Below, in pieces: positions 1 through 5,552 of a stretch of 5,665 nucleotides of DNA. The stretch comes from an uncultured Selenomonadales bacterium (lineage in GTDB: Bacteria > Bacillota > Negativicutes > Selenomonadales > Selenomonadaceae). Position 1 is the first letter of the stretch; the number at the start of each line of letters is the position of its first letter. The notes under the pieces were generated by a model. That model was not told the origin of the DNA. It worked only from the letters and a program-made list of their open reading frames with translations, and did no database searches. Where the stretch lies: positions 1 through 5,665 of the forward strand of contig CAMVAG010000131.1 in the NCBI GenBank assembly GCA_947165405.1. The letters run 5' to 3'. Both the position numbers and the translations under genes were made by a program.

Positions 1-718
1 CTGCCCTGTTGACTTCGCGCAGGTTCAGTGCCTTTAAAATGTCGCTGTTGCTGAGTTTGAGTCCGCGATTATTGAGCACAGTGAACACCTGAAACGCATC
101 GTCAAATTCTTCCGTCCAAATGCAAATAATAACGACCTTTTTCCAAAGATAAGTAAAATATTCGCCCGGCTTATTGGGATTCTTCTGAAAAAATTTTTGT
201 GTGGTGATTATTGCCTCTGCCATATTGCGAACAGAAACATTCGCTGTTTTATTTTTGGCGAGTTCTTTCAGTTCATCGATTTTTTGTGTGGAGCCATCAG
301 TTTTTACGTATTTATCGATGAAATCTCGCACATCGTCGCGAATATCAAATTCAATACGCAAACATTCCGGCTTTTCGTCATAAATATCTTCCGGTTGCAC
401 AACAGCTTCGCGACATTTGTCAGCAAGCTTTTTATCGTCGGAAAGGTCACGGATAACAGCAAGCACAAGGAAAATCGTCGTCAAGCGTTGTTGTCCGTCA
501 AGAACTTCGTATTCACTTTCATCAATCTTCCTTAAAACCATTGAGCCCAAAAAATATTTTGATGTATATTTTTCTTTGTAAGCCTCAAAGGTGTCGGCAA
601 GAAGAGTTTCAACGTGCTCGTTTTCCCAACCGTATGGACGTTGATAATCGGGAATGCGGTATCGCCAATCAAAAATTTCCGACAGAGTTTTTTTATCGCA
701 TTTAATTTCGTCAGCCAC
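1..718 (-). CDS. DUF262 domain protein, GmrSD/SspE-like, N-terminal part (3' end outside window)
   Basis: An open frame runs from a GTG at 718 off the left edge, giving 239 codons without a stop. Visible motifs are IPDYQRPYGWE (residues 22-32), YFLGSMVL (55-62), DGQQRLTT (74-81) and F-x2-F-x-VLNNRG-x-KLS-x2-DILK (209-229). Together these are diagnostic of DUF262, a ParB/sulfiredoxin-like fold. In the type IV restriction enzyme GmrSD and the phosphorothioation-linked defence protein SspE, this domain carries the DGQQR NTPase motif and is followed by a DUF1524 HNH-type nuclease; that half would lie outside the window. The GTG start is chosen because it leaves 21 residues before IPDYQ, normal for the family, and no ATG precedes the motifs. 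The ribosome binding site is weak (GGTGA). An in-frame TAA lies about 50 bases upstream; two in-frame TTG codons after it are possible but less likely starts. The family is clear; a role in phage defence is inferred. Confidence 0.88.
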   Translation of the reverse strand, partial: MADEIKCDKKTLSEIFDWRYRIPDYQRPYGWENEHVETLLADTFEAYKEKYTSKYFLGSMVLRKIDESEYEVLDGQQRLTTIFLVLAVIRDLSDDKKLADKCREAVVQPEDIYDEKPECLRIEFDIRDDVRDFIDKYVKTDGSTQKIDELKELAKNKTANVSVRNMAEAIITTQKFFQKNPNKPGEYFTYLWKKVVIICIWTEEFDDAFQVFTVLNNRGLKLSNSDILKALNLREVNRA

Positions 719-766
719 GAGTTCACCAACTTTAAAAATAAGGAGCCGAGAGCAAAACAAAAGCGA

Positions 767-791
767 TTAGCTGTCAGCTGTTAGCTGTTAG
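767..791. repeat. Heptamer tandem repeat, TTAGCTG type
   Basis: Three and a half 7-base units lie in tandem: TTAGCTG, TCAGCTG, TTAGCTG, TTAG. The array fills part of the spacer between the DUF262 gene and ilvC. Its last bases belong to a small inverted repeat, TTAGAA-AAA-TTCTAA (788-802), which links it to the next heptamer array. The 7-base period does not suggest coding. Short tandem heptamers (STRRs) are described from filamentous cyanobacteria; whether these belong to a comparable family is unknown. Confidence 0.8.
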
Positions 792-799
792 AAAAATTC

Positions 800-837
800 T
801 AATCACTAACCGCTAATCACTAACCGCTAACCGCTAA
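800..837. repeat. Heptamer tandem repeat, TAAYCRC type
   Basis: Five 7-base units in a row, TAATCAC, TAACCGC, TAATCAC, TAACCGC, TAACCGC, are followed by a partial TAA. Two unit variants first alternate and then one repeats, as expected from slippage or unequal exchange. The array ends at the palindrome that closes ilvC. Each unit carries a TAA, so the array puts stops in all three plus-strand frames. Confidence 0.85.
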
Positions 838-857
838 AATTTTGCTTGCAAAATTTT
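836..857 (-). terminator. AT-rich palindrome at the ilvC stop, possible weak terminator
   Basis: AAAATTTTGC (836-845) and GCAAAATTTT (848-857) form a perfect 10-base inverted repeat with two bases between. It overlaps the last base of the ilvC stop codon. The 3' arm ends in TTTT on either strand, so it could act as a weak Rho-independent terminator in both directions. No separate T-run follows and the stem has few GC pairs, so termination is uncertain. Confidence 0.35.
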
Positions 858-1873
858 TAATCCTTCGACAAGTCGGAGCCGTCTTTGAGCCAGCTCATCA
901 TGCCGCGCAGTTTTTTGCCGACAGTTTCGATTTGATGTTCGGCGTGGATTCTGCGTTGCGCGAGGAAGTTTGCTCTGCCCGCCGCACGGTTTTCGACGAG
1001 CCAATTTCTTGCAAAGGAGCCGTCTTGAATTTCGGCAAGAGCTTTTTCCATTGCCTTGCGAACTTCGGGCGTGATAATCTTCGGGCCGGTGGTGTAGTCG
1101 CCGTATTCGGCGGTGTCGCTGATAGACTTGCGCATTTTCGCCATGCCGCCCTCGTACATGAGGTCGACGATAAGTTTCATTTCGTGGAAGGTTTCGAAGT
1201 AGGCGATTTCGGGCTGATAACCCGCCGCGACCAAAACTTCAAAGCCGTTTTGAATCAGATGGGTGACGCCGCCGCAGAGGACGCATTGTTCGCCGAAGAG
1301 GTCGGTCTCGGTCTCTTCTTTGAAGGTGGTTTGCAAAACGCCTGCGCGGGTGCCGCCGATACCTCTGGCATAGGCAAGGGCAATGTCAAAGCATTTTCCC
1401 GTTGCGTCTTGATAAACCGCGAACACGTCGGGGACGCCGCCGCCTTCAACGAAAGTCCTGCGAACCAAATGACCGGGACCTTTCGGCGCGACCATGAAAA
1501 CGTCAATATCGGCAGCCGGAATGATTTGCTTGAAATGAATGTTAAAACCGTGCGCGAATGCCAATGCAGAGCCGGGTTTGAGGTTCGGAGCGATTTCGTT
1601 TTTGTAAACGTCCGCCTGCTTTTCGTCGGGGATAAGAATCATCGTGATGTCGGCGACCTTGACGGCTTCGGGGACAGTCAAAACTTTCAAGCCCTGACTT
1701 TCGGCGACGGCTTTGGATTTCGAACCGGCATACAGCCCGACGACAACATTGACGCCGCTCTCTTTGAGGTTGAGTGCGTGCGCGTGTCCTTGAGAGCCGT
1801 AGCCGATAATCGCGACGGTTTTGCCGTTCATGATTTCCCAATTAACGTCTTGGTCATAATAAGTTTTTGCCAT
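857..1873 (-). CDS. ilvC: Ketol-acid reductoisomerase, class I
   Basis: The enzyme converts 2-acetolactate or 2-aceto-2-hydroxybutyrate to the dihydroxy acids of valine/leucine and isoleucine synthesis, using Mg2+ and NAD(P)H in the cytoplasm. The 338 residues fit the short class I form. An N-terminal Rossmann domain shows GYGSQGHA (24-31) and the loop GLYAGSKS (46-53), whose serines fit NADPH phosphate binding; Tyr48 replaces the arginine common there. His108 (in FAHGF) and Lys131 (in PKGPGH) are conserved. The helical domain has the metal ligands Asp191, Glu195, Glu227 and Glu231, and Ser252 for substrate. The ATG at 1873 has GGGAG six bases upstream and lies inside the end of ilvN, so the two are probably translationally coupled. 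No frameshift or missing key residue is seen. Confidence 0.98.
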   Translation of the reverse strand: MAKTYYDQDVNWEIMNGKTVAIIGYGSQGHAHALNLKESGVNVVVGLYAGSKSKAVAESQGLKVLTVPEAVKVADITMILIPDEKQADVYKNEIAPNLKPGSALAFAHGFNIHFKQIIPAADIDVFMVAPKGPGHLVRRTFVEGGGVPDVFAVYQDATGKCFDIALAYARGIGGTRAGVLQTTFKEETETDLFGEQCVLCGGVTHLIQNGFEVLVAAGYQPEIAYFETFHEMKLIVDLMYEGGMAKMRKSISDTAEYGDYTTGPKIITPEVRKAMEKALAEIQDGSFARNWLVENRAAGRANFLAQRRIHAEHQIETVGKKLRGMMSWLKDGSDLSKD

Positions 1874-2384
1874 AATACTCCCTCACTTGATGATAGTTAT
1901 TAATTGTATTTTCACCGCGCTCAAGGGCGATAAGCCCCGTGCGGATGACTTCCAAAATGCCGTAAGGCGCGAGGAGCCTCGTAAACGCCGTGACTTTTTC
2001 GTCGTTGCCCGTTATCTCAAAGATTAAAGTTGTCGGTTGAACGTCGACGACGTGAGCGCGAAAAAGTTCCGCCATTTTCAAAACGTCGAGGCGTGTGCTG
2101 TCGTCGGCAGAAACTTTTATCATTGTCATGCCGCGTGTGACAGCCGTCGCCGAATCCAAACGTTGCACCGCTTGCACGACGGGCATTTTCTCCAGCTGTT
2201 TAATCATTTGGTCGATTAAATTTCCGTCACCGTGAACGACAACCGTTATCCTTGAAAATTCGGGCGATTGAGTTATCCCGACGGATAAGCTGTCGATGTT
2301 AAACTCCCGGCGGCTGAACATGCTCGCCACGCGGACGAGGACGCCCGGTTGATTTTCGACGTAGACCGATAAAACGTGCTTCAT
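1854..2384 (-). CDS. ilvN: Acetolactate synthase (AHAS) regulatory subunit
   Basis: This small subunit activates the catalytic subunit IlvB of acetohydroxyacid synthase and confers feedback inhibition by valine. The protein has 176 residues. An N-terminal ACT domain (about 3-75) begins VLSVYVENQPGVLVRVA and continues with RREFNIDSL. Asn11, Gly14 and Asn29 match the valine-contact positions known from E. coli IlvH, so feedback sensitivity is likely. The C-terminal domain ends with the typical RTGLIALERG (148-157). The frame is open to 2420, but the ATG at 2384 fits the family N-terminus, has GAGGAG about 10 bases upstream, and lies about 30 bases after the predicted transcription start. The 3' end overlaps ilvC by 20 bases. 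No ilvB is adjacent, so the catalytic partner must be encoded elsewhere. Confidence 0.96.
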   Translation of the reverse strand: MKHVLSVYVENQPGVLVRVASMFSRREFNIDSLSVGITQSPEFSRITVVVHGDGNLIDQMIKQLEKMPVVQAVQRLDSATAVTRGMTMIKVSADDSTRLDVLKMAELFRAHVVDVQPTTLIFEITGNDEKVTAFTRLLAPYGILEVIRTGLIALERGENTINNYHQVREYYGKNLL

Positions 2385-2420
2385 TGCGCTAAAGCTCCTC
2401 TTAAAAATTTTCCGCGCCAA

Positions 2421-2449
2421 ATAATATCACTTTCCGAATAAACTTTCAA
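2421..2449 (-). promoter_or_regulatory. Sigma-70-type promoter for ilvN-ilvC
   Basis: On the minus strand, -35 TTGAAA (2444-2449) and -10 TATTAT (2421-2426) are separated by exactly 17 bases. Transcription should begin near 2414, leaving a leader of about 30 bases before the ilvN ATG. That is too short for a T-box or a leader-peptide attenuator, so regulation by such elements is not expected from this promoter. The site also argues against the earlier in-frame start at 2420. Confidence 0.75.
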
Positions 2450-2454
2450 GCCGC

Positions 2455-2480
2455 TAACCTGTAAGCTGTCACTTAACCTG
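2455..2480. repeat. Degenerate heptamer repeat upstream of the ilvN promoter
   Basis: TAACCTG and TAAGCTG lie side by side (2455-2468). After a 5-base TCACT comes another TAACCTG (2474-2480). The units resemble the TTAGCTG and TAACCGC units of the spacer at 767-837. The array lies just upstream of the ilvN -35 box and just beyond the stop codon of the membrane protein gene. Confidence 0.55.
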
Positions 2481-2504
2481 TTGCCAAGTTTTGTTTCCGA
2501 TTAT

Positions 2505-3521
2505 TCAACTCGTCATGCGTTTGGCAAGAGTGGCGGCCTCCGTCATGAGCGTTTGCACTTGATGAATTTTTTCTTCCGCAGCTTTAATCGTCGCGGCGTT
2601 GTTGTCGTCCATCCACTTGGCGTAATCCTTCGAGGCGGCTATCGACAAATCACAAATGCGCATGTAAAGATTTTGCAGCGGCTCGGCGTCTTTGGGCACC
2701 TTTAAAGAGAAAAGCTCCTGCTTGCGGTCTTCCCAGTCCTTCTTAAACACGTCGTTAATCAGATTTTTTAATTCGGTGCGCGTCTTGTCGTTGCCCAAGT
2801 TGCCCACTGCAAGTATCATGCCGTATTTTTGTTCAGCCTCGCGAACCGTCGAATCGTGTCGGGAATTTATTTCGCCCGCCTTAGCCAAGTAGTCGTCAAG
2901 TTGAATGCGCCGCGCTTGACCTATCGCCTCGACGTATTCGCGGAAATTTTGTACGCGGGAAACTTGCCACTGATTGTCCTTGCCGCGAACCAAAATGAAT
3001 TGAAGCGGAAATTCTTTTTCAAGTTCGGGCTGATAAATTATCAAGTCGGCAAAAGCCTCGTCACGATTGGCGTCGTTTACTTGAATGTTTTTCACGTCGC
3101 GAATCTCGGCGTCGTTGAGTCCGGTCTTTTCCAAAAGTTCAATCACGCCGCCGTTTTCTTCCGATTTCAAATCGCCTGTCGCAATGTAAGAATCAATCGC
3201 CGCCTTCAAGCTCAAAATCATGGGGGCGCGGAGCATTTGCATAAAATTTTTTATCGCGTCTTTGGCGTCGGGCGTCATGGTGTTTTCCGGCGAAGTCAAG
3301 CCTTCAACAAAACCGTCGTAGCCCGAATCAAGCACGCCGGTCACATCGACTGCGCGGTAAAAAGATTTCGTGTCGTGTTCTTCGAGAGATTCTTGAATCG
3401 TCTTTATCGCAAAGTCGGGCGTGTCGTTGTTCATGTGGAAATGGTAGTAGCCGCCGCCCGCCACAACTATCGCCAAAGCCGCCACTCCGATGCCTGCCGC
3501 CGTTTTGAATTTCTTCTCCAA
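2505..3521 (-). CDS. Membrane-anchored protein of unknown function, DUF2939-like
   Basis: A 338-residue protein with a basic N-terminus (EKKFK), one hydrophobic segment at about 8-25 (AAGIGVAALAIVVAGGG) and no lipobox cysteine. It should be anchored in the inner membrane with some 310 residues outside the cytoplasm. Residues 35-75 (TPDFAIKTIQESLEEHD...FYRAVDVTGVL) and the strand-like part FPLQFILVRGKDNQWQVSRV (171-190) resemble DUF2939-type proteins; this is a resemblance by eye. Residues 205-338 look mostly helical and charged. The frame opens at a TTG at 3536, but that codon overlaps the ribosome binding site GGAGG (3530-3534). The TTG at 3521, eight bases after it, is the better start. It follows coaE by 120 bases with no clear terminator or promoter, so it may be read from the phoH promoter. 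Function unknown. Confidence 0.85.
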   Translation of the reverse strand: MEKKFKTAAGIGVAALAIVVAGGGYYHFHMNNDTPDFAIKTIQESLEEHDTKSFYRAVDVTGVLDSGYDGFVEGLTSPENTMTPDAKDAIKNFMQMLRAPMILSLKAAIDSYIATGDLKSEENGGVIELLEKTGLNDAEIRDVKNIQVNDANRDEAFADLIIYQPELEKEFPLQFILVRGKDNQWQVSRVQNFREYVEAIGQARRIQLDDYLAKAGEINSRHDSTVREAEQKYGMILAVGNLGNDKTRTELKNLINDVFKKDWEDRKQELFSLKVPKDAEPLQNLYMRICDLSIAASKDYAKWMDDNNAATIKAAEEKIHQVQTLMTEAATLAKRMTS

Positions 3522-3540
3522 TCTCGTCGCCTCCAATTTT

Positions 3541-3568
3541 AATTAGGAATTAGGAATGAGGAATTAGG
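3541..3568. repeat. Heptamer tandem repeat, AATTAGG type
   Basis: Four 7-base units, AATTAGG, AATTAGG, AATGAGG, AATTAGG, are followed by a partial AATT. They lie in the spacer between coaE and the membrane-anchored gene, ending about 20 bases before that gene's start. On the transcribed strand the units read CCTAATT, so they would form part of its leader. Confidence 0.85.
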
Positions 3569-3578
3569 AATTGAAATC

Positions 3579-3599
3579 CTGAAAGCTGAAAGCTGAACA
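3579..3599. repeat. Heptamer tandem repeat, CTGAAAG type
   Basis: CTGAAAG occurs twice in tandem and is followed by CTGAACA, giving three 7-base units. It lies ten bases from the AATTAGG array and shares its period but not its sequence. Confidence 0.7.
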
Positions 3600-3641
3600 G
3601 AATTTCTACTTCCCTATTAACCTAATCCTCTGATTTTCCTG

Positions 3642-4238
3642 CTAAAAAATTCTTCCTCTCATTGCCGCAAAAATTTGTTGCCGAACTTCAAAATTCTTGC
3701 CCACATTCCGAATCACGACATCGGCTCGCGAACAAATATCCTCACGTGACATCTGCGCGGCGATTCTTTTTTTTGCCTGCTGTCTTGTCAAGTTGTCTCG
3801 ACTCATCAAACGTTTGATTTGAATTTGCCGCTTCGTGTAGACCGCCCAAATTTCGTCGAATAAATTTTCCCAGCCCGCCTCGAACAACAAAGGCACTTCC
3901 AAGACGACAAGCCCCGCTCCGATTTGCGAACACTCAATCAAAAAATCTCGCGCATAATTCAAAAGCAGAGGGTGCGATACGGAATTAATCCACTCGCGCT
4001 CGGCAGGGTCGTTGAAAATTATTTCGCCGATTCGTCGCCTGTCCAAGTCGCCTGCTTCCGTGACGACGCAACGCCCGAAGTGTCGAACATAAATTTCAAA
4101 CAACGCGCCGCCCGGTTCCAAAAGCCAACGCGTAACTTTATCTATGTCAAGAGTCCACGCTCCGAAACATCTGCTCAATGTTCCCGCCACCGACGATTTG
4201 CCGCAAGCAATGCCGCCCGTCAAGCCGATTATGTACAA
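3642..4238 (-). CDS. coaE: Dephospho-CoA kinase
   Basis: The enzyme phosphorylates the ribose 3'-hydroxyl of dephospho-CoA with ATP, the last step of CoA synthesis, in the cytoplasm. The 198 residues match the family's usual length of about 200. The P-loop GLTGGIACGKSS is at residues 5-16. The catalytic Asp lies in TLDIDKV (31-33, usually DAD). EVPLLFEAGWE is the conserved central segment, followed by the lid-like RLMSRDNLTRQQAKKRIAAQ. The C-terminal ADVVIRNVG matches the usual ADxVIxN, with Arg where Asp is frequent. The start is TTG at 4238: it gives the canonical MYIIGLTGG N-terminus and has GGGAG (4246-4250) seven bases upstream, inside the end of ybeY. The start is 4 bases after the ybeY stop, indicating coupled translation. 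Confidence 0.96.
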   Translation of the reverse strand: MYIIGLTGGIACGKSSVAGTLSRCFGAWTLDIDKVTRWLLEPGGALFEIYVRHFGRCVVTEAGDLDRRRIGEIIFNDPAEREWINSVSHPLLLNYARDFLIECSQIGAGLVVLEVPLLFEAGWENLFDEIWAVYTKRQIQIKRLMSRDNLTRQQAKKRIAAQMSREDICSRADVVIRNVGKNFEVRQQIFAAMRGRIF

Positions 4239-4242
4239 ATTA

Positions 4243-4704
4243 TCACTCCCTGAAAATTTCTAACTTCTTCATGATAAATCGTTGCTCCGATTCCATTTCC
4301 TGCCGCTCGTCTTCTTTCATGTGGTCGTAGCCCAACAAATGCAGCAGCCCGTGCACTTCCAAGAAAATGACTTCGCGCAGAAATGAATGACCGTATTCAG
4401 CCGCTTGAGTTTTCGCACGTTCCAAAGAAATTATCACGTCGCCCAAGATTTCAATTTCCGCGCCAAAAATTTCCGGCTCATCACTCTCTCTGAACGCAAA
4501 CGACAAAACATCCGTCGCAGTGTTTTTGCCGCGAAATTTTTTGTTCAGCTTTTGAATGTGTTCATCGTCCGTCAAAGTGATGCTCACTTCGCCGCTCTCG
4601 ACGCCGTAAGTTTTCCCGACGACTTCAGCCGCTCGCAATATTTCTTCGTAAAGAGAATCTTCTATCGTCAATTCTTCCGGCTCAAAATTTATTATCGTGT
4701 TCAT
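4243..4704 (-). CDS. ybeY: Endoribonuclease YbeY (rRNA maturation factor)
   Basis: YbeY is a zinc-dependent single-strand endoribonuclease involved in 16S rRNA 3' end maturation and 70S ribosome quality control. The 153 residues are of normal length. The metal-binding HGLLHLLGYDH places His118, His122 and His128 in the H-x3-H-x5-H pattern. The upstream family motif NKKFRGKNTATDVLSFAF (54-71) contains the conserved Arg58. ILGDVIIS (86-93) is also typical. The ATG at 4704 overlaps the phoH stop as ATGA, with GAGG repeats just upstream. Pairing with phoH is widespread in bacteria. No odd residues are seen. Confidence 0.97.
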   Translation of the reverse strand: MNTIINFEPEELTIEDSLYEEILRAAEVVGKTYGVESGEVSITLTDDEHIQKLNKKFRGKNTATDVLSFAFRESDEPEIFGAEIEILGDVIISLERAKTQAAEYGHSFLREVIFLEVHGLLHLLGYDHMKEDERQEMESEQRFIMKKLEIFRE

Positions 4705-5390
4705 GTCCTCGCCTCGTATCTTTCATAAGCCTCGACGATTCGCGAAACAACTTCGTGCCTCACCACGTCTGCCGAACTCAATTCAGCTATCCCGACGCCT
4801 TTGACTTCCTTTAAGACTTCAACCGCCTCGACCAATCCCGACGTCACTCCGCGCGGTAAATCTATTTGGCTCAAGTCGCCCGTTATCACCATGCGCGAAC
4901 CGAAGCCCAGCCGCGTCAAAAACATTTTCATTTGCTTGGAAGTCGTGTTCTGCGCCTCGTCGAGGATTATAAATGCGTCGCTCAATGTCCGCCCGCGCAT
5001 GTATGCCAAAGGTGCAATCTCTATCACGCCGCGATTAAAAAATTTTTGATAGAGGTCGTAGCCGCAAATTTCTTTCAAGGCATCGTAAAGCGGTCTCAAA
5101 TACGGGTCAACTTTCTCTTGCATGTCGCCCGGTAAAAATCCCAGTCGCTCTCCTGCCTCGACTGCGGGTCGTGTCAAAATTATTTTCCGAACTTCTTTGA
5201 CGCGCAGATAATAAACCGCTTGAGCCACCGCCAAAAATGTTTTGCCCGTGCCCGCCGCGCCGATAGCCAATGTCACCACATGCCGACGCATCGTGTCAAG
5301 ATATTGTTGCTGTCCCGCGCTCTTGGCTCTTATGTGTTCGCCGTTCGCCGTGACTATCAACGTCTCTCCGAAATTTTCTTTGTCCGTCAA
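4701..5390 (-). CDS. phoH: PhoH-family ATPase, short form without N-terminal domain
   Basis: A predicted cytoplasmic P-loop ATPase of the PhoH (PhoL/YbeZ) group, thought to act on RNA together with YbeY. Walker A is GAAGTGKT (44-51) and Walker B is FIILDEAQN (140-148). The family signatures TRPAVEAGERLGFLPGD (73-89), EKVDPYLRPLYDAL, LAYMRGRTL and TGDLSQIDLPRG (170-181) are all intact. At 229 residues it is about 90-100 shorter than B. subtilis PhoH: the N-terminal KH-like region is missing and the protein begins just before the segment matching that protein's IRVKTMGQ. The start is TTG at 5390, preceded by AAGGAGGA (5397-5404) and a promoter whose transcription start falls near 5416. The short form is therefore the real gene, not a misplaced start. 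First gene of the phoH-ybeY-coaE operon. Confidence 0.95.
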   Translation of the reverse strand: MTDKENFGETLIVTANGEHIRAKSAGQQQYLDTMRRHVVTLAIGAAGTGKTFLAVAQAVYYLRVKEVRKIILTRPAVEAGERLGFLPGDMQEKVDPYLRPLYDALKEICGYDLYQKFFNRGVIEIAPLAYMRGRTLSDAFIILDEAQNTTSKQMKMFLTRLGFGSRMVITGDLSQIDLPRGVTSGLVEAVEVLKEVKGVGIAELSSADVVRHEVVSRIVEAYERYEART

Positions 5391-5396
5391 AGACTG

Positions 5397-5404
5397 TCCT
5401 CCTT
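5397..5404 (-). promoter_or_regulatory. Ribosome binding site deciding the TTG start of phoH
   Basis: AAGGAGGA on the minus strand is nearly the full anti-16S complement, six bases before the TTG at 5390. It fixes the start of phoH, although the family normally has a longer N-terminus. Confidence 0.85.
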
Positions 5405-5422
5405 AAAGCAACGTTTAATCGC

Positions 5423-5451
5423 ATTGTATTTTTTTTTGCGTCAACTGTCCA
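5423..5451 (-). promoter_or_regulatory. Sigma-70-type promoter for phoH-ybeY-coaE
   Basis: The -35 TGGACA (5446-5451, 5 of 6 consensus) and -10 TACAAT (5423-5428, 5 of 6) are 17 bases apart, and the spacer includes a run of nine A. Transcription should start near 5416, giving a leader of about 26 bases. A nearby TTGACG (5439-5444) is only 10 bases from the same -10 and is unlikely to be the -35. Confidence 0.75.
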
Positions 5452-5490
5452 GACCTCCGCGAAGAATTTATCTTTTGCACTTCCCAAAAT

Positions 5491-5516
5491 AGGAGCCGTC
5501 ACGGATGACGGCTCCT
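5491..5516 (-). terminator. Strong hairpin upstream of the phoH promoter, possible terminator
   Basis: AGGAGCCGTCA (5491-5501) and TGACGGCTCCT (5506-5516) pair perfectly over 11 bases around a 4-base loop. On the minus strand the stem is followed by ATTTTGGG, a short T-run that fits a moderate Rho-independent terminator for a transcript entering from the right. It could instead be part of a dispersed palindromic repeat. No gene in the window ends before it. Confidence 0.45.
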
Positions 5517-5552
5517 CGTTCGCGCATTTGCGTGATGCAAATACCGCGAACG
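5517..5552. repeat. Imperfect inverted repeat adjacent to the hairpin
   Basis: CGTTCGCG (5517-5524) pairs with CGCGAACG (5545-5552), and ATTTGC (5526-5531) pairs with GCAAAT (5537-5542). A 1-by-2 internal loop separates the two stems and the terminal loop has 5 bases. It abuts the hairpin at 5491-5516 with no base between, so both could form in one transcript. The role is unknown. Confidence 0.6.

Noticed and set aside
767..837. CRISPR-like array
   Set aside because: Units are 7 bases and contiguous, with no spacers; no cas genes are present.
842..1903. Open frame of 353 codons on the plus strand opposite ilvC
   Set aside because: It is the antisense shadow of a fully conserved KARI gene, and the translation has no recognisable family motif.
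2385..2420. Upstream start for ilvN at 2420
   Set aside because: It lies next to the -10 box and upstream of the predicted transcript start, and it adds 12 residues not typical of the family.
3522..3536. TTG at 3536 as start of the membrane-anchored protein
   Set aside because: This codon overlaps the GGAGG ribosome site that serves the TTG at 3521, and no other ribosome site precedes it.
2829..3542. Open frame of 237 codons on the plus strand opposite the membrane-anchored gene
   Set aside because: The minus-strand frame has a ribosome site, a membrane anchor and normal protein composition; the plus frame is rich in Arg, His, Val and Phe as expected of a shadow.
3601..3641. Terminator after coaE
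   Set aside because: I found no stem followed by a T-run here; read-through into the next gene is as likely.
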